A stretch of DNA of 64,000 bases from Gibbula magus (Eukaryota > Mollusca > Gastropoda > Trochida > Trochidae): NCBI GenBank assembly GCA_936450465.1, contig OW388305.1, forward strand, positions 40,066,687 to 40,130,686. The letters are read 5' to 3'. Both the position numbers and the translations under genes were made by a program. How positions within the stretch are numbered: position 1 is the stretch's first letter; the number at the start of each line of letters is the position of its first letter. Below the pieces are notes generated by a model. The model was not told the DNA's origin and did no database searches. It saw only the letters and a program-made list of their open reading frames with translations. Positions 56,358-64,000 of the stretch are shown in pieces.

Positions 56358-56812
56358 CCGTTCCACTAACCGATCTTAGGTCTAAGATCAATCTTAGTCA
56401 TTGATAGAAGATGAGATTACTATTGTCACTAACAAATAGAAACAAATTAAATAAGATAATTAAACAAGGAGAGAACATTTCTAATTGTATCTTTAAGACA
56501 TTAGGTGAACTTCATGAAGGACAGGCTCAAAATGTGTCCCTTCACATGTTTTGTATGACCAGAAAAAAACAGACGTTATAAAATATATTTTGTACCAAGG
56601 TCAATTTCTCTATTGAATAAGCGTTAATGTTCCCATCATCATACTCTTTGTCCATGGTATATAACCATGTATGTATTCCATGTATTTATTACGAATGAAT
56701 GTGTATAATTTTGTATTTATGCTCACTCAGACGTGAAACAAATTCCCTAACGGGCAATAAATAAGTATCTTATCTTATCTTATCGTAGGGCTAAGATCGG
56801 TTAGTGGAACGG
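56358..56812. mobile_element. TIR element CCGTTCCACTAACCGATCTTA
   Basis: Ends CCGTTCCACTAACCGATCTTA and its inverse TAAGATCGGTTAGTGGAACGG. Follows SLC5 exon 12 by about 110 bases. No coding capacity. Confidence 0.75.
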
Positions 56813-56814
56813 AC

Positions 56815-57420
56815 CCAGCCAATCAAATAGTTTCATCGCGATGATTAGCGAAAGAAATTGAACAAACCACGGACAGCCTTTCAAAATGCAGTTAGCTTTC
56901 GCTTTTCCGCTTATCTGAAAAATGGCTACGTTCTATTAAAGCCGTTAAATCGTCTCAGACGAAAACTGAGGTACCTAACCACGTGCATGCAGAGGTTTTC
57001 TAATCTTTGAAAACCGGGGATGGCAAGTCGGCGAATATTTGTAGTGCCGAGTCGCCTTTGAAGCGTTGCCATTGGTTGTCAATTTTCAGTTAGTTCCTAG
57101 GTTAAAGGTCACATTGTGCGGTTTGAGTGGTGTTCTTACCCAGGGCATGAAAGTGAAGCGGAGCATATACGTTTAACCCTGAGAAAGGATATTATTAAAT
57201 GTAAAGAAAGTTCAAAAGGAATTGTCAACACAATTTGAAGGATAAAAGAATCACAAACAGTTTATACATTTAATACAGTTTTTTTAGAGAATCATTGAAC
57301 ACGATATTGTTTTCATAAAGTTATATATCATACAGTTTTTTTCATTCGATCCTACAACGAGGTGGTTGTGAAGGCTTCACAAAGCAAATAAACGTAAGTC
57401 ACTAAGGTATCCTTAGTGCA
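56815..57420. other. Spacer after SLC5 exon 12
   Basis: Probably still inside the SLC5 gene. No exon matching the missing C-terminal SLC5 helices is seen. A patch at 57120-57185 resembles 26850-26930. Confidence 0.4.
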
Positions 57421-58574
57421 ATGTTAAAGGGGCAGTAGCACGTTTTTTTTCAAATTTTATTTTTTCAAATTTCCCATTTATAGTCCGGCAGCCAAACCCC
57501 GATTTTCACCCTAGGTGGGAAAGTGCGTCCATAGAAAATGTTTTTACAGAAATTGAACCTTGTGGGTATATACTATAGGAAACTGAATGATGACACTTTG
57601 TCATCATTGAGCATTTTGAATAATTAATGTTTAAATTAGATAGGGTACACTCGTGATTTCAGTTATCCAGACACATCAAGTAATTATATTTAAGTGTTCA
57701 CAAAAATGAAATAAAATTAAGGCAGTTATATATCAATTGTTGTCTATAAGTATTATGAAAAAAAGTATAAAAATGTGTTTAAATAAACGAAAGGCCAAAA
57801 TGTTGATAATGTGTCTGGATAAACGAGGTTTCTGAGCAAATTTGATTTTCTTACAGTAAAATTAGATTTAATGGTGTAATAATTTACTTTTGATTATAAT
57901 TACGATTACTGAATCATAATCAAAAGAAATGGTGATAGAGTTTCAGTTAGTGTTTATATTTGTTTACTTTTGCCAAATTCTGAAATAGGCCTTCTTGTAA
58001 CAATGTCAGTTCTTGTGGAGAGAAAATGGAGATTTTTGACGATTTTATGGTGTTTTAAAAAAACACAATTTACCATTTTTACTTTGTATTGAAATGAATT
58101 TTTGTATTCACCAAGCAACACATTTATCACATAGAGTTAATTTGCAAAAGACAAAAACAGGAAATAGTTAATTTCAAAGTTTAGATCCAAAATTCGAACA
58201 CGAAGCGGGCACTGAAATTGGACAAGAGTAGTCTCCCTAGAAGAAAAAGCTAGAATGTTTCTTGAACGTTAAACGTATAACTGCAATGACCTGAATAGTG
58301 ACATTAAAAAGAGTGGGCGTGCACAAACCCTTATTCAGATAACACTAATGGTGTAGGCGAGACGTTGCAACACATTGTTTTTATTTCATAGGTTATATGA
58401 ATTTATTTATACATAAAAACAAAACAGCAAAGACAAAGATAACAGAGACACCGAAAACAACAAACAAAAACAGTTGCTCGCCTTCTCCAAAGAAATTGCG
58501 CAGTTTTACGGACATTAATGTGTTTCATTTTAAAGAACACTTTACTGTCTTTCTGTCGAATCAACGGAGCATTG

Positions 58575-59930
58575 GGTGATTTACATTGCTGCAGATGACA
58601 AGATCCGCGGACTTCCAATGGGTTCACAACTATCTTCCCTAATAACAGAGATTTTCATGTCATCCATTCCAAGAACCAGCACTCTCTAATGCTCCTTTTC
58701 AGTAGCGTTATTGGTTCCACAAGGTTGATGACACCTTCACCACCATAGCCATCATCTCCTACAACATCTCAACACCAAGCATCCAAGAATCAGGTTGACC
58801 ATGGAAACAGAAACTAACCACCATCTCTCCTTCTCATAGGTCTCCTTGCAAACTACTTGGCATGGACTGAGAATATCTGTCTATCGCACGCCAACACACA
58901 CACTGACCAGTACACATAATACAGTTTATGTAATCATCCACTAATCAAGCATGGCCACACTCACAAGACGTGATAAAATCCGTATGTCAACCTGATGCTC
59001 TCAATAAAGAACCAAAACATCGAAAGAACACATTTCCCCTCACTCAATGGATCTCCAGCAAGCCTAGTCATCAAGACTACGAGAAATTCGAGTAACAATT
59101 CCCTAAATACATCTAAGCTACAAGATCGCCCGTCTCATCAAGAACAAAGTCAGCATTGATGTTACATCAGAGAAATGCTGCAGCCTATCAACACAAGGAT
59201 CAAGGAACATAAAGCATGTGTCAACATACTTGACCAGAAGTCCTCCCTATCTGAGCATACTCTGAACAAGGATCACATTATCAATTGGGAGGCTTAACTG
59301 GCGCCAAACAAACTCCCAATAAGCGATTGACATTACAAGGGAACAACCTGCAATAAACCGCGACCAAAGCATCTTCCTAACATGTACTTGGGGATTCACT
59401 CATTTCGAACATCTATATTCTGTCGGAGGCAAATCCGAGGAGCACCCACCCTACCATCCATTCACTCTTGTCAGAGAGGAGTCTTAACCTATCAGAACCA
59501 TTCACCGCCCAAAAACTTCACACCCCAGCCACAATCACTGGCCTCTCCTAATACTCTCAATCACCATGTCTTCTGCATTTCACATCCAATCAACTGTTCT
59601 TGTATCTACAATAAAGGCAAGTGGCTTTCCTCCTTTTACCAATGTGTATAACTGTTGTCCAATCACTACTTCAATAAAGCCCTCAGGCCATTGTTGATTT
59701 AAGAATCAACTATTAATGCTCCTCATGTTTGTATCAGAAATCATCAATGTATCACCACTCTCATGCGTAATTTATCTTAAAAACTTAATTTAATCTATCT
59801 GTTTTCTCGCCATTTGTTTCTTATATAAATGTATACCATTGTGTTATTTCTTACATTTCACCTGATGATGGAGTAAGTATATACTCCGAAACGTCTTGTA
59901 TTGTCACATTAAAGAAGTTGTTAACCAGAA
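58575..59930 (+). pseudogene. Dead Penelope-like retroelement inside the 3-kb element
   Basis: Plus-strand frames give IRGLPMGSQLSSLITEIFM (reverse-transcriptase motif B of Penelope-like elements), then WFHKVDDTFTTIAI (the catalytic YVDD-type motif with Lys for Tyr). At the 3' end comes SPDDGVSIYSETS. Frameshifts and stops are frequent. Neither the N-terminus nor a clear GIY-YIG domain is readable. Confidence 0.6.
59862..59895 (+). ncRNA. Hammerhead-ribozyme-like core at the Penelope 3' end
   Basis: CTGATGA (59862-59868), a hairpin GGAGT..ACTCC (59870-59887), GAAA (59888-59891), then CGTC. These are the two conserved hammerhead strands with stem II between them, as described for Penelope-like elements. 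ACGT next to GAAA is self-complementary, which could allow a dimeric form. I could not find a good stem I, so activity is doubtful; the same bases also encode the PDDG..SETS phrase. Confidence 0.35.
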
Positions 59931-60784
59931 AATCTCCTTGTTCTAATGTCAAGTAATCATAACTATGTTTGGTTACATGGAGGTCTTTTTTCAGAATGTA
60001 TCAAAAGTAAACATATACTAACTGAAACTTTATCATTATTTCTTTTGATTATGATTCAATAATCGTAATTATAATCAAAAGTAGATTATTACACCATTAA
60101 ATCCAATTTTACCGTAAGAAAACTAAATTTGCTCAGAAACCTCGTTTATCCAGACACATTATCAACATTTTGGCCTTTCATTTTTTTTTCAAAAAAAAAG
60201 GTGAAAAAGTATACTTATTTTAATAGAAAACAATTGATATATAACTGCCATAATTTTATTTCAAATTTGTGAACACTAAAATATAATTACTTGATGTGTC
60301 TGGATAACTGAAATCACGCGCGTACCCTATCTAATTAAAACATTAATTATTCAAAATGCTCAATGATGACAAAGTGTCATCATTCAGTTTCGTCAAGTAT
60401 ATACCCATAGGGTTCACCATGAACAGAAATATTTTCTATGGACGCACTTTCCCGGTCCCAAGGGCTGGCTGCCGGACTATTATAATGATAGTCATTTATA
60501 TTCACTTTAGAGGGTAACATATTTTATTACACAAACCAATTATCCGTAGTGGTAATAACGGTGTTGCGTATAAAACAAAAATTGCATGACAGCCATTTTA
60601 TTGTGAACCATTTTTATTATTTCGAACGACAGAAACGATTCCCATGGCTTTACATAACCATGTAATACTAATTTTTTAACTTGATTTTCGGATGAGAGAA
60701 GGGAGTTTTACTAATGGTGACATTATTTTTCAAATACATTTCATCGACTTATTTCAGCGAAAAAACCTGCTACTGCCCCTTTAA

Positions 60785-61243
60785 AGGATGTTTTGTGTAA
60801 GGTAATCTTAAATCACTAAGAAGTAAGGCTAAAGGTAAGGTGTTAAAGAATGGTACTAATTAAGGTTGTAATGTGCAATGACCTCTTGGTGTAACTATGT
60901 TTCTACTGTACATATATAGTACATTTTTGTAGCTATAGTTTCTTTTGCCACGTAGTATATTTTGCGTGGTTGTTGAGCATCCGATTTCTTCTAAACTTAA
61001 GTTTGTAATTTAACACATTACATGAACAGCATTGCATGTAGATTGTTGCACAGATACAATAACTTTTCACAAAATGAGATTTCAATACTGTTGTACGAGC
61101 CGACAAATGGTTAAAGTCAGACAAGCGTCCGTAAAATCTGTTGTTTCACTGGATCATACAGATATATTATTTAATACACAAAACTGAAAGCTAAGGACAT
61201 TATCGTCACCTGGAAAACAGTTCTGAACACATGCCAAGAGTGT

Positions 61244-61245
<2 letters not shown>
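60785..61245. other. Spacer
   Basis: TATAGTTTCTTTTGCCACGTAGTA near 60938-60955 looks like a lone right end of the CAAAAGAAA-type elements. Its partner was not found. No gene is recognised. Confidence 0.35.
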
Positions 61246-61246
<1 letters not shown>

Positions 61247-61302
<56 letters not shown>

Positions 61303-63219
61303 AAGAGTAAACATCAGATGGGTTTGACTGGATCAATCTTCTTTAATACGATGAGCTCATTTCGACCAGTATATCGGTCTTTTCAAGTATGTTTAGACAA
61401 GTGGAAGATCGCATATATATATACATGAACAAGAACAATAAATAATTACAACATCAATATCCTTACATGGCAGTAGGACATGGTCATTGTTTGATAATCA
61501 CGCACGTCATAATTGCCTTGAGCACACTAATTGGGTGTGACTCTAGAACAATGCAGCCTTGTGAGGATCAATGAGTCTGCCTCATTAATCACTAGGTAGA
61601 CACAAGCAATAATTTACAGGTAATCACTTCCTTCTGTGAACTAACTGTTAAGTGAGGGGCAGTATTTTTTGATAAAAAATGCTTCTTTGGTTTCTAAAGT
61701 TAAGCTTGAATTGTCTGATTTGGAAAATACTTTATAGAACGGGAAGATGATAAATTGTCCATTGTTGCAATCTGCTATATGTTTGCTTATCTTTAGGTGA
61801 CGGAGATTAGGGTCATTTATTTGTTGTTTGTGGACCCTTACTCTAGCTTGAAGATTGCTTGTTTGGCCAATATAAGTGAGATTACATTTGGGACAGAGGA
61901 TTGCATATATTACATTTTTAGATTTGCAACTCATTTGGTGTTTAACTTTAAAAGTTTGTCCATTTTCAAATTGGAATTCGTGGCCTTCCATAATGATTGG
62001 GCAGGTACCACACCTCTTATCTTGACATTTTGAGACTTCGGGCTGAGTTTCATTATTGCTGTATTTTGCTCTTGTGAGTATTTTTTTCAAGTTATTTGGC
62101 TGTCGTTTACTTTTGATTATAGTGGTTTTATCAAGCATAGCTTTAAGCCTTTTGTCTTGTGTTAGAATGTTTAAGTTGTCTCGTATTAGGGGGTAGATGT
62201 TAGGATTGTTAGGGTTATGGGTAGTTACAAATGTTATGCTACTTGTTGGTACCATTTTTTCTATGGGAGTTCGCAATTCTGAAATGGTGTGATTTGTTGC
62301 CTTTTCAATGCCTTTGTCAATCATATTGTGAGGAAAGGCACGTTTTAGCAGAGCAACTTTTAATTCTTCTAACCGTTTTTTTCTTAAGTTTTCATCCTTA
62401 ATTATTGTACATATGCGTCTTGCTAGACCATAAGGTAGATTAGTTTTTACATGTTTTTCATGAGAACTTCTGAAGTGGAGATAAAGCTGTGTATCTGTAG
62501 GTTTGTGGTAAATGTCAGTAACAAGTTTAGTTCCTTCTTTTATGATAAGAATGTCCAAAAAGGGGAGCTTACTATTATTTGTTTCTATTGTAAATTTGAT
62601 ATTTGGATGCATACACTGTAGAATATTGAGAATATCTTGAATGTCTCCCTTTGATGTTTGCCACAATAGAAAACAGTCATCTAAGTAACGTTTCCATTTT
62701 GAGATAAATTCATCTGTAAATTCATCACCATAGATGTCTTTTAGTTGTAAATACAACTTTTTCTCAAGGAAGCCTAAAACCAGGTTTGCATATACAGGTG
62801 CAAATTTAGTTCCCATAGCTGTACCTAAAACTTGTATAAAAGAGGTATCATTAAACTGGAAACTGTTGTTTTCCAAGATAAATTTTGCTGATTCAATGAT
62901 AAATGACTTTTCAAATCTGTCGCCAAGGTTTTCAGGATGTTTGTCAATTCAGTATTCAAGTGCTTCAATGCCTAGTTCGTGAGGGATATTGCTGTAGAGT
63001 GATGTAACATCAAAGCTAACTAATTGAGTGTCTTCTGGCGTTTGGTCCGGAATGTAATTCAAAAAGTCTAAATCGTCTCGAACATAACTCTTGATATTCT
63101 GTAGGAAGGGTTGCAGAATGATATCTATCATGTTGCTTAGTCTGTGGGTCGGACAGGCTGGTCCAGCTACTATTGGTCGAAATTTGAAATCGGGTTTAAG
63201 TTCTTCTTAAGTTCTTCTA

Positions 63220-63268
<49 letters not shown>
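61247..63268 (-). mobile_element. Penelope-like element between (TA)n runs
   Basis: The minus-strand element includes coding 63226-61641, a 3' tail with a hairpin remnant at 61356-61387, and ends in a (TA)n run (61247-61299). A second (TA)n run (63222-63268) abuts the 5'-truncated coding end. The tail hairpin reads CTTGAAAA-GACC..GGTC-GAAAT, a decayed version of a hammerhead-like core. Confidence 0.75.
61641..63226 (-). pseudogene. Penelope-like reverse transcriptase + GIY-YIG endonuclease
   Basis: Reading down the minus strand: FKFRPIVAGPACPTHRLSN, LVSFDVTSLYSNIP (motif A), TAMGTKFAPVYANLVLGFLE (motif B), KRYLDDCFLLW (catalytic pair), LPFLDILI, TDIYHKPTDTQLYL, a Cys-X2-Cys patch, then IYAILCPKCNLTYIGQTS and ETKEAFFIKKYCPSLN, the GIY-YIG nuclease with its Arg, His and catalytic Glu. 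About 525 codons lie in one frame with a single nonsense codon (TGA for the expected Trp) near 62947. The N-terminal part is cut off at the TA repeat. The enzyme pair copies RNA and nicks DNA during insertion. This is a young copy: nearly all motifs are intact. Confidence 0.9.
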
Positions 63269-63303
<35 letters not shown>

Positions 63304-63460
63304 GATGTATGTATGTATGTATGTATGTAAATGATGTATGTATGTATGTATGTATGTATTTATGTATGTATGTATGTATGTATGTATGTATGTATGAATG
63401 TATGTATGTATGTATGTATGTATGTATGTATGTATGTATGTATGTATGTATGTATGTATG
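63222..63460. repeat. (TA)n followed by (TATG)n microsatellite
   Basis: A dinucleotide run passes into tetranucleotide repeats, with two AATGATG interruptions. Open frames of Met-Tyr-Val-Cys or His-Thr-Tyr-Ile repeats are not genes. Confidence 0.95.
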
Positions 63461-63464
63461 TGTA

Positions 63465-63800
63465 CATACTTATCCAATCTCATTGAAGTCAGTTCGTGAT
63501 TAAACTGACTATGACTTCAATGTGGTTTGTGGCAAGGAATAACTTGTTTTAAATGTGGCCAATAAAGTTGGAAAGCGGGGCTGTTGGCGGAAGGAGGAGG
63601 GCTTTGTCCGGTCTTGCCAATTTGTATTTGCATCTTGCACTTTCTTTTGTTCGAATTCCTTTACAACTTTCTTCGTATAATGTGCAACAAATTACGTTCT
63701 GCTTTTTAATGAGGATGTGTACTCTTGTACTATTATAATATTATGTATACTACATTTAAAGTTATGGTCAGATTTTAATGAGACTGTATACCCGTGAACT
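63465..63800. other. Spacer, nothing recognised
   Basis: TGTGGCCAATAAAG and the open stretch at 63553-63738 show no family motif. Confidence 0.35.
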
Positions 63801-63803
63801 TTT

Positions 63804-63980
63804 ACAGTCGGACCTCGTTTATCCCCTCAATTTGGTTACAGTTGAAAATCGTCTGGATAGCAATTCATGCGGTTAAACGAATCATCATTTGCATAGAAAT
63901 GCATAGAGAATATCTTAAATACTATCTTACGGATGATCGACGGTCTGGATAAACGGGGTCCGGTTAAACGAGGTCTGATT
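63804..63980. mobile_element. Pogo/Tigger-like MITE
   Basis: Ends ACAGTCGGACCTCGTTTATCC and GGTTAAACGAGGTCTGATT are inverted copies, with a second inner pair GGATAAACGGGGTCCGG. CAGTCGGACCTCG-type ends are typical of pogo/Tigger-group short elements. No coding capacity. Confidence 0.65.
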
Positions 63981-64000
63981 GAAATTGTATACGACATTTA

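Larger units (their letters stand above)
57481..60479. mobile_element. 3-kb element with ~500-bp inverted arms
   Basis: Termini TAGTCCGGCAGCC and GGCTGCCGGACTA; arms about 57481-57992 and 59981-60479 are long inverted copies (shared CTATCTAATT.., GATGACAAAGTGTCATC, CCAGACACAT). The 3-bp TTA duplication is compatible with the TWA preference of PIF/Harbinger elements. No transposase is found; the interior is a dead retroelement. Confidence 0.75.
57424..60784 (+). mobile_element. MITE, GGGGCAGTAGCACG family, copy 8, split by a 3-kb element
   Basis: The left part ends ..CCCATTTA at 57480, and the right part resumes TTATAATGATAGTC at 60480. Joined, they match an intact copy (45489). The duplicated TTA at the junction is the target duplication of the inserted element. 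Confidence 0.8.

Noticed and set aside
56248..56379. Read-through of exon 12 to the stop at 56379
   Set aside because: SLC5 similarity ends at the GTGAAG donor; the added residues are hydrophilic and unlike the next family helix.
63217..63503. His-Thr-Tyr-Ile and Met-Tyr-Val-Cys repeat frames
   Set aside because: Translations of the TATG microsatellite.

Overview
This window looks like a stretch of a repeat-rich, intron-rich animal genome, most likely a mollusc or another lophotrochozoan. It has AT-rich spacers, non-LTR and Penelope-like retroelements, tRNA-derived SINEs with a mollusc-style tail, and many short terminal-inverted-repeat (TIR) elements nested in one another. There are no bacterial-type operons. 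The taxon is an inference.

Layout. (1) 1-11.3 kb is repeats: a LINE 3' fragment at 0.6-1.3 kb, and a Mutator-like short element with a 9-bp target duplication (3163-7623) split by a 3.9-kb, poly(A)-tailed Tx1/L1-like LINE that has its own 13-bp target duplication. (2) 11.3-21.3 kb holds the most interesting content: six small RNA genes in three duplicated units, alternating class A and class B. Each has an octamer, a TATA box about 30 bp before the RNA start, complementary GAGGTC and GACCTC (or GACTTC) ends, a bulged C, a UUAUC upper motif and a T-run terminator. They are best read as an invertebrate Y RNA / stem-bulge RNA cluster transcribed by RNA polymerase III. (3) 21.3-34 kb is again repeats. 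(4) 34,081-56,247 (+) holds twelve exons of a sodium/sugar cotransporter (SLC5A/SGLT family), 466 codons from the start Met. The C-terminal exons are not in the window. Its introns are full of mobile elements and of minisatellites, one of them made from the gene's own splice donor. (5) 57.4-63.3 kb is a nest: a short TIR element is interrupted by a 3-kb element with roughly 500-bp inverted arms, which encloses a dead Penelope-like retroelement. A second Penelope-like element, with reverse transcriptase and GIY-YIG endonuclease and bounded by TA repeats, follows on the minus strand.

The Y RNA-like genes probably act through Ro60 and La proteins. The transporter is an unrelated membrane protein gene, and nothing in the sequence links the two. 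Calls rest on reading motifs and pairing by eye; no alignment or database search was run.
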